A DNA stretch of 64,000 bases from Actinokineospora auranticolor (GTDB lineage: Bacteria > Actinomycetota > Actinomycetes > Mycobacteriales > Pseudonocardiaceae), in contig NZ_PTIX01000006.1 in assembly GCF_002934265.1 (NCBI RefSeq), positions 1-64,000 of the forward strand. The letters are read 5' to 3'. Of the stretch, positions 17,237 to 26,491 are shown one piece after another. The notes beneath the pieces are model-generated. The model was not told the DNA's origin and did not search any database. It saw only the letters and a program-made list of their open reading frames with translations. Each line of letters starts with the position of its first letter. Within the stretch, counting starts at the first letter, position 1. The position numbers were made by a program, and so were the translations under genes.

Positions 17237-17249
17237 GGACTTTCCCCAC

Positions 17250-17286
17250 GGGCGCGGCGCTCCACCACCCGGTGGGCGCCGCGCCC
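17250..17286. terminator. Strong terminator after phoU
   Basis: GGGCGCGGCG at 17250 pairs with CGCCGCGCCC ending at 17286, and CCACC pairs with GGTGG inside, around an ACCC loop. The near-perfect stem begins 14 bases after the phoU stop. Confidence 0.85.
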
Positions 17287-17578
17287 GTTGCTATGCGGTG
17301 CTGAGGCTCGCGACCAGGTCTCGCGCACCGGAGTGGCGGGGGTAGAGGCGCGCGCCCTGCGCGATCCAGGCCTGCCGGTCGGTCAGCAGGCCGGTGTTCA
17401 CTGCCTGCCTCCGGTGCTCCCTGATACCTCCCCCGACGTGGTAGCCGACCGGCGACACAGCGTGACCCATGTGGCGCAGGCGATACGCCAAGGCGATACC
17501 TCGCGTCCCCTGGACCGTCGCCTACTACCTCGCCCGCCAACTCCGCGACACCGCGGTCGAAGCGACCGGGTAGCCGCC
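17287..17578 (-). other. Intergenic stretch with a doubtful small ORF (17291-17491, minus)
   Basis: No confident gene. A 66-codon minus-strand frame has high GC at third positions and reads sensibly (RQAVNTGLLTDRQAWIAQG), so it may be a remnant of a once larger gene: the frame stays open a little upstream without a start or ribosome site. On the plus strand a 34-codon frame from ATG 17469 to 17573 ends in WTVAYYLARQLRDTAVEA. Both could be decayed coding DNA. Confidence 0.25.
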
Positions 17579-18343
17579 TCAGTCGCGGGGGAGGGCGGCG
17601 GTGATCAGGTCGTTGAGCTGGGCCGCGAAGCGGGTGGTGTCGGCCGGGCTGTAGGTGATCCTGGTGGCGCCGTCCGGTTGGGGGCGGCTCAGGGACAGGT
17701 AGCGGCCCGCGTCGGTGTCGATCCAGGTCAGGGCACCCGCGTCGAGTTCTCGACCGTGGCGGCCCCGGCCCGTCACGGAGAAGAAGCCGTAGCCGGTGCG
17801 GGGACGCTCCAGCATGGCGGCGGCCAGGCGGAGTTGGGTGTCCGAAGAGGACCGTGGGGCGCGGACCTGTTGCATGAAGCCGGGTTCCTGCCGCACCGGT
17901 GCCGCCTGGGTCACCATCACCGACTGCCCGGGGCCCGCCCCCATGCGCGGCAACAGGTCCGACAGCACCCTCGCCAACCCGGCCGCGCCGACGAGTTCGA
18001 ACCGGATCATCTGTCCTTCTTGGACAGCGAGCACGCCGGTGCCGCCCTGCACCGCGCCGCGGGCGAGGATCTGGCGGTCGGACTCCACCGTGCCCAGCAC
18101 GCCGACGCCGACCTGGTGGTCGGAGGTGATCCGCAGCGCGGCCTCCACGTCCGGGTCGATCTGGTTGTACCGGATCAGGCCGCGGCCCGCGAGGTCGGCG
18201 AACACCGCCTGACCGATGCGGGCGCGGTCCGCCATGTACTCGCCGAAGCTGGGGATCTTGAACGGGAACAGCCGCACGTTGAGCTCAAGCAGGTCCGTGA
18301 GGACGTCCAGGGCCGCCAACGACAGGGCGAACGAACGGGGCAT
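17579..18343 (-). CDS. ESX secretion-associated protein, EspG family (cluster 1)
   Basis: 254 residues. The pattern IPSFGEYMADRARIGQAVFA, GRGLIRYNQIDPDVEAALR, GTGVLAVQEGQMIRFELV and GAGPGQSVMVTQAA follows the EspG fold (PF14011) as seen in Pseudonocardiales. EspG proteins are cytosolic chaperones that hold one class of PPE proteins for export by type VII secretion. Its gene lies 6 bases after the PPE-like gene at 18350 on the same strand, so chaperone and client are expressed together. No EccB/C/D/E core gene is nearby; export must use machinery elsewhere. Confidence 0.85.
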   Translation of the reverse strand: MPRSFALSLAALDVLTDLLELNVRLFPFKIPSFGEYMADRARIGQAVFADLAGRGLIRYNQIDPDVEAALRITSDHQVGVGVLGTVESDRQILARGAVQGGTGVLAVQEGQMIRFELVGAAGLARVLSDLLPRMGAGPGQSVMVTQAAPVRQEPGFMQQVRAPRSSSDTQLRLAAAMLERPRTGYGFFSVTGRGRHGRELDAGALTWIDTDAGRYLSLSRPQPDGATRITYSPADTTRFAAQLNDLITAALPRD

Positions 18344-18349
18344 CGAGCG

Positions 18350-19855
18350 CTATCCGCCGATCACCGGTGGCGCGGTCATCTCGTCCGTGCCGAACACGTC
18401 GTCGGGGTCGGCCTCGATCAGGTACGACGGACGCTGGTGCTCCTCGTCCTCACCGCCCTGACCGCCGTGGCCACCGCCGCCACCCATACCGCCCATGCCC
18501 GAGCCACCACGACCCGCCGCACCCGCTCCGCCGACGCCGCCACGACCCATCGCGGCCTGCTCGGCAGCCAGGGCTCCGACGCCCGCACCAGCACCGAGGG
18601 CGCCCGGAGGACGAGAACCGAAGCCACCACCGGCTCCGGCGCCACTCGCGCCACCACCACCGCCGTAGCTACCACCACCGCCGCCACCACCGGGACCGCC
18701 GATACCGCGACCGCCGCCGAAGCCACTCCGCTCACGCAGCGTGTCGCCGCCGAAGGGGCCGCCACCGCCACCGAGAGGAGCGAGGCCGGGCAGGCCCGGG
18801 TTGCCGGGGCCGCCACCGCCGGGCGGCGGGGTGCCGGGCGGGTTGGGGTACGGGTTCTGGATGGGCGGCGTGGGGCCGGGTCCGGGCCAGTTGCCGGGGT
18901 TCGTGCCGTTGCCGCCGGGGATGTTCACGCCACCGCCCGGGTTGATGCCGCCCCCGTTGCCGGCGCCACCACCGCCGCCGCCACCACCGCCACCGCCGTC
19001 GTTGGGCCGGACCACGCCCCCGCCGCCGTTGTTGCCGCCGCCGCCGCGCGTGGGGTCGCCGCCACCGGTGTACTGGCCGCCGTCGCTGTTGCCGTTGACG
19101 GCGACCTCGCGCTTGGTCACCTTGGCGTCGCCGGTGTCGCCGTCATCCGGACCGTCCGGCGGGGTCTCACCGCTGCCCATCGTCGGCGGAGCCGCGAAGG
19201 CGGGCATCACGGCGGTGCCGCCCAGCTGGCTGTCGTACGTGCCCACCACCTGGACCGCCTCAGCGTGCGCGGCCTGGCTCTTCTCGTACTGCTCCTGGTA
19301 CTGGGCCTGCTTGAGGTACGCCGTCATCGGGTCCCACGTGTTCATCAGGTCCTTGTTGGCGGCCTCGAGGTCGAACTTCACCTCTTCGGGCATGTCGTTC
19401 TTGGCCTGGCTCAGCGCGGTCGACTGGAGCTTGGTCTGCGCGCCCGCCAGCGTCGCGCTGTCACCGGCCGCGCCCACCCAGTTGCCCACGCCCAGCATGA
19501 ACGTGCGGGCGTTCTCGCTGGCCTTGCCCTTCCAGTCGGCCTCGCTGTTGGTGACCGCCTTGGAGACCTCGTCGCGGAACTGGGACATGGCCGTGCCCGC
19601 GTCCGAGTAGAGCTGGCCCATCTCATCGATCTGGTCCGGATCGATGTCCTCGTTGACCATGCGCTTCAGCTCGTCGTGTTCGAATCGCGCGTAGTTGGTG
19701 CACTGCATCGGGGGCGAGTCGCGGGTGTCGACCTGCGGGGTCAACGCGTTCACCTGCACACCGAGCGCGGTGCGCTGCACGATGCGGTTGATGTTGCCGA
19801 ACCAGGTGTCGACCAGCCCACCGTAGTGCTCGTCCCCCTGCGCGGTGTCGACCAT
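18350..19855 (-). CDS. PPE-like type VII substrate with long glycine-rich region (cluster 1)
   Basis: 501 residues. The N-terminal 200 residues are helical and PPE/WXG-like (YSDAGTAMSQFRDEV, SEADWKGKASENARTFMLG with the W-x-G turn). Residues about 245-470 are Gly/Pro/Asn-rich (runs of GGGGG, PNPPGTPPPGG). The last 30 residues are acidic and distinctive: HQRPSYLIEADPDDVFGTDE. The same tail occurs in the cluster 2 protein at 47696. It is the likely client of the EspG encoded just downstream and is probably exported or cell-surface exposed. Start ATG 19855; nothing recognisable in the 139 bases up to the DUF3558 gene. Confidence 0.8.
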   Translation of the reverse strand: MVDTAQGDEHYGGLVDTWFGNINRIVQRTALGVQVNALTPQVDTRDSPPMQCTNYARFEHDELKRMVNEDIDPDQIDEMGQLYSDAGTAMSQFRDEVSKAVTNSEADWKGKASENARTFMLGVGNWVGAAGDSATLAGAQTKLQSTALSQAKNDMPEEVKFDLEAANKDLMNTWDPMTAYLKQAQYQEQYEKSQAAHAEAVQVVGTYDSQLGGTAVMPAFAAPPTMGSGETPPDGPDDGDTGDAKVTKREVAVNGNSDGGQYTGGGDPTRGGGGNNGGGGVVRPNDGGGGGGGGGGGAGNGGGINPGGGVNIPGGNGTNPGNWPGPGPTPPIQNPYPNPPGTPPPGGGGPGNPGLPGLAPLGGGGGPFGGDTLRERSGFGGGRGIGGPGGGGGGGSYGGGGGASGAGAGGGFGSRPPGALGAGAGVGALAAEQAAMGRGGVGGAGAAGRGGSGMGGMGGGGGHGGQGGEDEEHQRPSYLIEADPDDVFGTDEMTAPPVIGG

Positions 19856-19994
19856 GACTCACACCCTCCAGCGCCACCCTGGCGGTTACCCGACCTCGCC
19901 GCCGCACGCCGAACCGTACCAACCCGACGTGCGAACCGTCCCGACTACGACGCAACCGGACCGCGACGGTTCCCGTGAGCCGGTCACCGGGCGG

Positions 19995-20546
19995 TCAGGG
20001 GATGACCGGCTCCACCAGCTTCGCCGCGGCCAGCGCGGACTCGCACAGCTCCTCCGCGACCTTCTCGCCCGCCGCGCGCACGTCCACCCGGGTGTCGTCA
20101 CCGACCGCGAGGGCCACCGCGCAGCCCTTGCCGCCGCCCGCGATGAACTGGGCGGCCTCGTGCGCGCCGACCTTGAGGTACTCGACCGGCCGCTCGGTGG
20201 TGATCCGGTCCAGGCCGCGGTCGCGCCACACCTCGGCGGTGATCGTGTAGCTGTCGGCGACCGTGCCCTTGTCGACCTTCCACTCGCACGAGCGGCTGTC
20301 CGCGGTCCGCCCCGGCTTCCCGGCGGCGGCGATGCCCAGCGACTTCGACGCGGCGTCGGCGAGCAGGTCGCACGGTTGCAGCTGGCTCAGCTCGGGCGCC
20401 CCGCTCGACCCGGTCACCTCCGGCCCGGCGGGCGCCGGGTGCTCACCCGGGACCGCGACCGCCGTCCCCGCCGTCTGGTTCGCGCAGGCGGAACCGCCCA
20501 GCACGACCGCCGCCACCGCCGAGACCAGTCCCAGCGCGCGTCTCAC
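19995..20546 (-). CDS. DUF3558 family lipoprotein
   Basis: 183 residues from GTG 20546. The signal peptide ends in a Cys (VLGGSACANQ), a lipobox-like site. The mature protein has the DUF3558 pattern, LQPCDLLADAASKSLG then SRSCEWKVDKG and a C-terminal ELCESALAAAKLV, with cysteines likely to form disulfides. DUF3558 lipoproteins are frequent in type VII gene neighbourhoods of actinomycetes, but their role is unknown. It sits upstream of the PPE-like and espG genes on the same strand, so the three may form one unit. Confidence 0.82.
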   Translation of the reverse strand: MRRALGLVSAVAAVVLGGSACANQTAGTAVAVPGEHPAPAGPEVTGSSGAPELSQLQPCDLLADAASKSLGIAAAGKPGRTADSRSCEWKVDKGTVADSYTITAEVWRDRGLDRITTERPVEYLKVGAHEAAQFIAGGGKGCAVALAVGDDTRVDVRAAGEKVAEELCESALAAAKLVEPVIP

Positions 20547-20660
20547 GTCGCCAACTCCTCAGTGCCAACCCCGACCAGCCAGCCCCGACCACCCGGCACC
20601 GTACCAACGCGCGCCGGACGGGGTACGCGTTGTGGCGCAAGCGGAAGGTCCACAACGCGA

Positions 20661-20694
20661 AGGTCCCCCGTCCGGCGCACCGGACGGGGGACCT
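20661..20694. terminator. Terminator downstream of pstB
   Basis: AGGTCCCCCGTCCGG (20661-20675) pairs with CCGGACGGGGGACCT (20680-20694) around CGCA, a perfect 15-bp stem. It lies 13 bases past the pstB stop (minus strand) and ahead of the DUF3558 gene. Confidence 0.85.
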
Positions 20695-20707
20695 CAGCGT
20701 GGTTCGA

Positions 20708-21484
20708 TCAGCCGAAGCGGCCCGAGATGTAGTCCTCGGTGGCCTTCTGGCTGGGGTTGGAGAAGATCCGCTCGGTGTCGTCGAGCTCGATCAGCCGACC
20801 CGGCTGGCCGACGCCCGCCAGGTTGAAGAACGCCGTCTGGTCGCTGACCCGGGCGGCCTGCTGCATGTTGTGCGTCACGATGACGATCGTGTAGTCCTTC
20901 TTCAGCTCCTGGATCAGGTCCTCGATCGCCAGCGTGGAGATCGGGTCCAGGGCCGAGCAGGGCTCGTCCATCAGCAGCACGTCCGGCTGCACGGCGATGG
21001 CCCGGGCGATGCAGAGCCGCTGCTGCTGACCGCCGGAGAGCCCGCCGCCGGGCCGGTTGAGCCGGTCCTTGACCTCGGCCCACAGGTTCGCGCCGCGCAG
21101 CGCCCGCTCGGCGACCTCGTCGAGCTTCTTGCGGTCCCGCTCACCGGCCAGCTTCAGCCCCGCGACGACGTTGTCGCGGATGGACATGGTGGGGAACGGG
21201 TTGGGGCGCTGGAACACCATGCCGATGGTCCGCCGGACCGACACCGGGTCGACGGTGGTGGCGTAGATGTCCTCGCCGTCGAGCAGCACCTTGCCCTCGG
21301 CGCGGGCGCCGGGGATGACCTCGTGCATGCGGTTGAGCGAGCGCAGCACGGTCGACTTGCCGCAACCCGACGGGCCGATGAACGCGGTGACGTTGCGCGG
21401 CGGCACCGCCAGCGACACCCCGTCGACGGCGTGGAACTTGCCGTAGAAGAGGTTCAGGTCCTTGACATCAATGCGCTTGGCCAT
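20708..21484 (-). CDS. pstB: Phosphate ABC transporter ATP-binding protein PstB
   Basis: 258 residues. Walker [11 protein letters not shown]-loop VFQRPNPFP, signature [14 protein letters not shown], Walker [14 protein letters not shown] and the switch His in [11 protein letters not shown] are all intact. The size and [14 protein letters not shown] opening are typical of PstB, the ATPase that drives high-affinity phosphate import and interacts with PhoU. It is the last gene of pstSCAB, with 7 bases between the pstA stop and its start. Confidence 0.97.
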   Translation of the reverse strand: MAKRIDVKDLNLFYGKFHAVDGVSLAVPPRNVTAFIGPSGCGKSTVLRSLNRMHEVIPGARAEGKVLLDGEDIYATTVDPVSVRRTIGMVFQRPNPFPTMSIRDNVVAGLKLAGERDRKKLDEVAERALRGANLWAEVKDRLNRPGGGLSGGQQQRLCIARAIAVQPDVLLMDEPCSALDPISTLAIEDLIQELKKDYTIVIVTHNMQQAARVSDQTAFFNLAGVGQPGRLIELDDTERIFSNPSQKATEDYISGRFG

Positions 21485-21491
21485 GGCTCGC

Positions 21492-22406
21492 CTACTTCGT
21501 CGTCTTCAGTGAGGTCAGCCGCGAGATCAGCGATCCCAGCAGGTTGAAGATGGTGATGATGATGATCAGCGTGACGGCCGCGCCCCAGACCCGGGCCTCG
21601 CCGACGTCGTTGGTGGTCAACCGCTCGGAGGTCATCAGCAGCGGCAACGAGGACATGTTGCCCGCGAACGGGTCGTAGTTGATGAAGGTCGTGTAGCCGA
21701 CCAGCACCAGTACGGGGGCCGTCTCACCCATGACGCGCGCGATGGCCAGCGAGATGCCGGTGATGATGCCGGACAGCGCGGTCGGGATGACGATCTTGAC
21801 GATGGTCTTCCACTTGGGGATGCCCAGCGCGTAGGCGGCCTCGCGCAGCTCGTCGGGGACGATCTTGAGCAGTTCCTCGGTGGTGCGCACGACCACGGGG
21901 ATCATCAGCAGCACCAGGGCCAGCGACACCGCGAAGGCGCTGCGCGGCAGGCCGAAGGTGGTCACCCACAGCGCGTAGATGAACAGCGCGGCGACGATCG
22001 ACGGGACACCCGAGAGGATGTCCACGGTGAACGTCACGGCCTTGGCCAGCCGGGAGCGCTTGCCGTACTCCACCAGGTACACCGCGACCAGGATCGCGAT
22101 CGGCACGGCGATGACCGCGCAGACCAGCCCCTGGTAGAGGGTGCCGATGATGGCGTGGTAGACGCCGCCGCCGTGCTGGCGCGAGGTCAGACCGGCCAGC
22201 GACTTCTGCCACCAGTCGGCCGAGATGACGTGCTCGAGGCCCCTCTCCAGGACCGTGATGAGCAGCCAGACCAGCGGCGCGAGCGCGAGCACGAACGTTC
22301 CGCCGACCAGGATGGTGGCGAACCGGTTCTTGAACCGGCGGTTGGCGCTGATCTCCTGGAAGGCGGGCGGCGATGCGGGCCGGTCCAGGTCGGTCGCCGT
22401 GCTCAT
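21492..22406 (-). CDS. pstA: Phosphate ABC transporter permease PstA
   Basis: 304 residues from ATG 22406, which overlaps the pstC stop (ATGA). Six membrane segments are apparent, with the ABC permease EAA loop at [21 protein letters not shown]. The N-terminal cytoplasmic stretch is about 35 residues. It forms the membrane channel with PstC. Confidence 0.96.
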   Translation of the reverse strand: MSTATDLDRPASPPAFQEISANRRFKNRFATILVGGTFVLALAPLVWLLITVLERGLEHVISADWWQKSLAGLTSRQHGGGVYHAIIGTLYQGLVCAVIAVPIAILVAVYLVEYGKRSRLAKAVTFTVDILSGVPSIVAALFIYALWVTTFGLPRSAFAVSLALVLLMIPVVVRTTEELLKIVPDELREAAYALGIPKWKTIVKIVIPTALSGIITGISLAIARVMGETAPVLVLVGYTTFINYDPFAGNMSSLPLLMTSERLTTNDVGEARVWGAAVTLIIIITIFNLLGSLISRLTSLKTTK

Positions 22407-23476
22407 TCGTACTCCTTGTGGCCGGCGATGATGGACCGGGCGAACGCGTTGACGATGAAGGTCAGCACGAACAGCACGAGACCCGCCGCGATGTAGGCAC
22501 CGGCGCCGCGCGGGTCGTTGAACTCCTGCGCCGCGCGGGCGATCTTCGAGGCGATGGTGTCGCCGCCGTCGAACAGCGTCCAGCCGAAGTGCGAGGTGGT
22601 GGAGCTCAGGATGATCATCACGGCGATGGTCTCGCCGAGCGCGCGGCCGAGGCCGAGCATGGAGGCGCTGATGTAGCCCGCGCGGCCGAAGGGCAGCACG
22701 GTGGTCCGCACGACCTCCCACTTGGTCGCGCCCAGCGCCAGCGCGCCCTCGATCTGCATCGGGGGCGTGCGGTCGAACACCTCGCGGCTGATCGCGGTGA
22801 TGATCGGCAGCAGCATGACCGCGAGCACGATGCCCGCGGTGAAGATCGTCTGACCGATGGCCAGGTCGGAGCTGCCCTTGGCGAACAGCGGGATCCAGCC
22901 CAGCGTGTCGTTGAGCCACTCGCTGATCGGCGACAGCGCCGGGGCCAGCACGTAGGCGCCCCAGAGGCCGTAGATGATCGAGGGGACCGCGGCGAGCAGG
23001 TCGACCAGGTAGGCGAACGGCTTGGCCAGCCTGCGCGGGGCGTACTGGGTGAGGAACAGCGCGATGCCCAGCGAGATCGGCATCGCGATGATCAGCGCGA
23101 ACACCGAGCTGAAGATGGTGACCAGGAGCAGGTCGAGCACACCGAAGGCGAGGGCGCCGGGTTCGGCGTTCCAGTCCCGGCTGAACAGGAAGCTGGCCTG
23201 GTTGTCGGCCAGCGAGGGGATCGCCTGGATCAGCAGGAAGATGCCGATCAGGGCGATCATGACGACCACGAAGCCGCCGGAACCGACGGTCAGCGCCTTG
23301 AAGATCTTGTCACCTGGTCGGGTGACAACCTTGGCGGGTGCGGTGGGGTCCCCACCCGTCCGCTGGGGAGTGGAAGAAATCGGGGCCTCCGGTGCGGTGT
23401 CGGTCGCCGCGCCGTTCCGCGGGCCCCTGGCTAAGCCAGGGGCCGCGGAACGTCCGACCGAGTCGGAATCGCTCAT
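22403..23476 (-). CDS. pstC: Phosphate ABC transporter permease PstC
   Basis: 357 residues with a 65-residue Pro/Ala-rich cytoplasmic N terminus, then six membrane segments. The EAA loop appears as [21 protein letters not shown]. Channel partner of PstA. The start ATG 23476 has only a weak site (GAGCGAG). A large stem-loop (23413-23452) lies within its first 22 codons, 30 bases plus about 25 after the pstS stop; see the separate entry. The N-terminal extension is longer than in enteric PstC. Confidence 0.95.
   Translation of the reverse strand: MSDSDSVGRSAAPGLARGPRNGAATDTAPEAPISSTPQRTGGDPTAPAKVVTRPGDKIFKALTVGSGGFVVVMIALIGIFLLIQAIPSLADNQASFLFSRDWNAEPGALAFGVLDLLLVTIFSSVFALIIAMPISLGIALFLTQYAPRRLAKPFAYLVDLLAAVPSIIYGLWGAYVLAPALSPISEWLNDTLGWIPLFAKGSSDLAIGQTIFTAGIVLAVMLLPIITAISREVFDRTPPMQIEGALALGATKWEVVRTTVLPFGRAGYISASMLGLGRALGETIAVMIILSSTTSHFGWTLFDGGDTIASKIARAAQEFNDPRGAGAYIAAGLVLFVLTFIVNAFARSIIAGHKEYE
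23413..23452 (-). repeat. Strong stem-loop at the start of pstC, between pstS and the membrane genes
   Basis: CGTTCCGCGG followed by GCCCCTGGC pairs with its inverse across a 3-base loop: 18 base pairs with a single bulged G. It begins about 24 bases into pstC. Stems like this after a binding-protein gene often protect upstream mRNA and lower expression of the permease genes. That role is inferred. Confidence 0.65.
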
Positions 23477-23506
23477 CTCGCTCGGGCTCGCAGTCTGCCG
23501 GATCGG

Positions 23507-24640
23507 TTAGGAGATCGCCTTGACGGCGGTGAGCAGCTTCTCCTGGAACTCGTTCGGCAGCGGGACGTAGCCCGCGTCCGACAGCGTCTGCTGGCCGTCG
23601 GTGGCGGCCACGGTCAGGAACGCCTTGACCGCCTTGGCGGTGTCGGCGTCGTAGCCCTTCGAGCAGACGATCTCGTAGGTGGCCAGGACCAGCGGGTAGG
23701 CGCCCGCGGTGTTGCTGGCGTAGAGCGCGTCGAGGTCGAGCACCAGGTCGTTGCCGGTGCCCTTGACCTTGGCCGACTTGATCGCGGCGGCCGCGGAGTC
23801 GGCGGAGAGCTCGACGGCGCCCGAGCCGCTGTCCAGCTTGGCCGCGCTCAGCTTCTTGTCCTGGATGTAGGACCACTCGATGTAGCCGATGGTGCCGTCA
23901 CCGGCGTTGATCGCGTCCGCGACACCGGCCGAGCCCTGCGCACCCTGGCCGACGCCACCGTTGAACTTCTTGCCCGCGTCCTTGGTCCACGCGCCCTTGC
24001 CCGCGGCCTTCAGGAACTTCTGGAAGTTGTCGGTGGTGCCCGACTCGTCGCCGCGGTAGATGACCGTGATGGCCTTGTCCGGCAGCGTCGCGTCCTTGTT
24101 GACCTCGGCGATGGCCGGGTCGTTCCACTTGGTGATCGCGCCGCTGAAGATCTTGGCGGCCAGCTCGCCGGTGACGGTGAGGTCCTTGACGTCGCCGACC
24201 TTGTACGCGACGCCGACCGGGCCGAAGACCAGCGGCAGGTTCCACGCCGGGTTCCCCTTGCAGCGCTCGGCGGCCTTGTCGACCTCGCCCTTGTCCTTGT
24301 TCAGCGCGGAGTCGGAACCGCCGATGTCGACGATGCCCGCGGTGAACTGCTTCACGCCCGCGCCGGAGCCCGAGGCGGTGTAGGCGAGCTGGGCGCCCTG
24401 GCACTTCTGGCCGTAGGCGGCGACGAACGCCTCGATGGCACCCTTCTGGGCGCTCGAGCCCTCGGCCACCAGGCTCTTCTTGCCGCCGCAGTCGACCTGA
24501 GCCGAGCCGGTGGGCGCGGGAGCCCCGGTGTTGGTGTTGCCCCCGCTGGCAGGCGCGTTGTTGTCGCTCCCGCACGCGGTGAGCGCGAGGGCGCCCGCGG
24601 CGATGATGCCGAGCACGGACGCCGGCCGCTTGCTGATCAC
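23507..24640 (-). CDS. pstS: Phosphate-binding lipoprotein PstS
   Basis: 377 residues from GTG 24640, 7-8 bases after GGAGG. The lipobox LALTACGS anchors it outside the membrane. Phosphate-binding motifs of the family are present: VAEGSSAQKGAIE, YTASGSGAGVKQF, DIGGSDSAL and IYRGDESGTTDNFQKFL. PstS captures phosphate for the PstCAB transporter. A PHO box upstream (24740-24761) indicates induction on phosphate starvation. Confidence 0.97.
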   Translation of the reverse strand: MISKRPASVLGIIAAGALALTACGSDNNAPASGGNTNTGAPAPTGSAQVDCGGKKSLVAEGSSAQKGAIEAFVAAYGQKCQGAQLAYTASGSGAGVKQFTAGIVDIGGSDSALNKDKGEVDKAAERCKGNPAWNLPLVFGPVGVAYKVGDVKDLTVTGELAAKIFSGAITKWNDPAIAEVNKDATLPDKAITVIYRGDESGTTDNFQKFLKAAGKGAWTKDAGKKFNGGVGQGAQGSAGVADAINAGDGTIGYIEWSYIQDKKLSAAKLDSGSGAVELSADSAAAAIKSAKVKGTGNDLVLDLDALYASNTAGAYPLVLATYEIVCSKGYDADTAKAVKAFLTVAATDGQQTLSDAGYVPLPNEFQEKLLTAVKAIS

Positions 24641-24739
24641 AGTGATTCCTCCAGGCAGGAGTCTGCTGAGTTCGCGACGTACCCTACGTCCGCCGCCTCG
24701 CCCGGCACGCTAGGCAGCACTGATGGACGGATGCCCTTA

Positions 24740-24761
24740 TAGGGGTTAACGCAGGGTGAAC
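24740..24761 (-). promoter_or_regulatory. PHO box upstream of pstS
   Basis: Read on the minus strand, GTTCACCCTGC is followed directly by GTTAACCCCTA, two 11-base direct repeats of the PhoP binding unit, about 100 bases before the pstS start. TATAAG overlaps its 3' end. Gives phosphate-regulated expression of pstSCAB. Confidence 0.82.
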
Positions 24762-24845
24762 ACGGCCGTTTTTGTGTCGGTTGCGATCCCGCCGACTCCT
24801 GCTCGTGGCCTTGCCGTGACCTGTGTGTTTGCCGTCCGTAACGGA

Positions 24846-25751
24846 TCAGCTGCCGTGCGCGTCTGCACGTGCATACTGGATGTCGGCGTCCGAACGGGTG
24901 AAACCCATTCGGCCGTATACCGCAACAGCGGGTGCGTTGTCGGACTCCACGTAAAGGATGACGGTCAAGAGCCCGAGTGACCTCAAATGGGTTAGTCCGA
25001 CCAGCGTCAGGGCCTTGCCCAGACCGCCGCCCTGCGCGCGCGGGTCGACGCCGACGACGTACACCTCGCCCACCGCATCGGGCCCCCGACCGTGGACCTT
25101 GGTCCAGTGGAAGCCGAGGACCTCGTCCCGCTCGTCGACTGCCAGGAACAACCCGGCCGGGTCGAACCACGGCTCCGCCTCGGTCGCCTCGACGTCGGCC
25201 ACGGTCAGCGCGCCCTGCTCGGGGTGCCAGTCGAAGGCCCGCCGGTTGACCTCGACCAGGGCGGCCTCGTCGCGCCCCGGCTCGAAGGCGCGCACCCGCA
25301 CACCCGCGGGCCAGGTTGGCTCCGGGAGGGTGGCGACGGCCAGGTCCAGGCGCATGGTCAGCAGCTCGCGGACGCGGCCCAGCCCGTGCCGGGCCGCGAT
25401 GCGCGCGGCCCCCGCGTGGTCGCCGTGCGCCCAGAAGCGGACACCGGCCGCGGCCCGCGCCAGCACCGCCTCGACCAGCCGCCCGCCGACACCGCGGCGG
25501 CGGGCGTCCGGGCGGACCAGGACCTCGGCGACCTGGCGGCCGAAGGCGTCGCCGTCGGTGTCCAGGTGCGCGTACCCGACGAGTTCGACGCCGTCGGTGG
25601 CCAGCAGGTGCTCACCACCGCGGAACTCGCGGGCCAGCGGGCCGTCGGCGGGTACCTCGGGGCGGCCGTCGACCTCGGCGACGGCGCGCAGCAGCGGACG
25701 GATCTCGGTGACGGCGCCCGGGCTGTCGGGTCGCCAGGTCAGGTCGGTCAC
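24846..25751 (-). CDS. mshD: Mycothiol synthase
   Basis: 301 residues, two GNAT acetyltransferase domains. It acetylates Cys-GlcN-Ins with acetyl-CoA, the last step of mycothiol synthesis. The C-terminal catalytic domain has VYVVGVDPRAQGGGLGKALT (acetyl-CoA P-loop) and LYVESDNAPAVAVYGRMGF; the N-terminal degenerate domain keeps VLVRPDARRRGVGGRLVEA. Start GTG 25751 fits the 300-residue family length. It follows the GlnR-like gene by 14 bases on the same strand, as mshD follows glnR in mycobacteria. Confidence 0.95.
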   Translation of the reverse strand: MTDLTWRPDSPGAVTEIRPLLRAVAEVDGRPEVPADGPLAREFRGGEHLLATDGVELVGYAHLDTDGDAFGRQVAEVLVRPDARRRGVGGRLVEAVLARAAAGVRFWAHGDHAGAARIAARHGLGRVRELLTMRLDLAVATLPEPTWPAGVRVRAFEPGRDEAALVEVNRRAFDWHPEQGALTVADVEATEAEPWFDPAGLFLAVDERDEVLGFHWTKVHGRGPDAVGEVYVVGVDPRAQGGGLGKALTLVGLTHLRSLGLLTVILYVESDNAPAVAVYGRMGFTRSDADIQYARADAHGS

Positions 25752-25765
25752 CTGACCGAACCTAC

Positions 25766-26491
25766 CTACCGCGCGTCGACCGGGTGAGTGGTGTCCACAT
25801 CCGCGTCGCGGCGGGTCCCGGACTTGGGCGGCTGGACGAACTTGTAGCCGACGTTGCGCACGGTGCCGATCAGCTGCTCGTGCTCGGCGCCGAGCTTGGC
25901 CCGCAGGCGCCGGACGTGCACGTCCACGGTCCGGGTGCCGCCGAAGAAGTCGTAGCCCCAGACCTCCTGCAGCAGCTGCGCCCGGGTGAACACCCGGCCC
26001 GCGTGCTGGGCGAGGTACTTGAGCAGCTCGAACTCCTTGTAGGTGAGGTCGAGCGGGCGCCCGCGCAGCCGGGCCATGTAGGTGGCTTCGTCGACGACCA
26101 GCTCGCCGAGCCGCAGCGCGCCGTCGGCGGCGACACCGGCCGGGCCGCGCGAGGTGAGCAGCCGCAGCCGGGCGTCGACCTCGGCCGGGCCCGCGGTGGG
26201 CAGCAGGATCTCGTCGATGCGCCAGTCGCTGGTGATCGCCACCAGGCCGCCCTCGTTGACCACGGCGACCACGGGGGCGCTGTCCCCGCCGGTGGTCAGC
26301 AGCCTGCACAGGCCCTTGGCCGCGGCCAGGTCGGTGCGCGCGTCCACGACGACCGCGTCCCGCGCGCCCGCCTCCAGCAGCGCGGTGACCTCGGGGGCCT
26401 GGACGCGTACGGTGTGCGGTAGCAGCATCAGCGACGGGACCACGGCGGACGGGTCCGGGTCGGCGGTCAGCAGCAGCAGGTCGAGGCTCAT
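25766..26491 (-). CDS. glnR: GlnR-like winged-helix response regulator
   Basis: 241 residues. An atypical N-terminal receiver domain has Asp50 in VVVDARTD but lacks the usual acidic cluster near the N terminus, as in actinobacterial GlnR, which works without a classic kinase. The C-terminal OmpR-type DNA-binding domain contains [18 protein letters not shown] and [18 protein letters not shown]. GlnR controls nitrogen assimilation genes. Assignment rests on sequence character and the mycobacterial gene order glnR-mshD. AGAGAGG lies about 10 bases before ATG. It is probably the first gene of a two-gene unit with mshD. Confidence 0.85.
   Translation of the reverse strand: MSLDLLLLTADPDPSAVVPSLMLLPHTVRVQAPEVTALLEAGARDAVVVDARTDLAAAKGLCRLLTTGGDSAPVVAVVNEGGLVAITSDWRIDEILLPTAGPAEVDARLRLLTSRGPAGVAADGALRLGELVVDEATYMARLRGRPLDLTYKEFELLKYLAQHAGRVFTRAQLLQEVWGYDFFGGTRTVDVHVRRLRAKLGAEHEQLIGTVRNVGYKFVQPPKSGTRRDADVDTTHPVDAR

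Noticed and set aside
17469-17573. 34-codon frame ending WTVAYYLARQLRDTAVEA
   Set aside because: No ribosome site or -10 element at proper distance; could be a remnant, but not supportable as a gene.
17288-19978. 896-codon plus-strand frame opposite the EspG and PPE-like genes
   Set aside because: It arises from the complement of Gly-rich codons and no protein motif is present.
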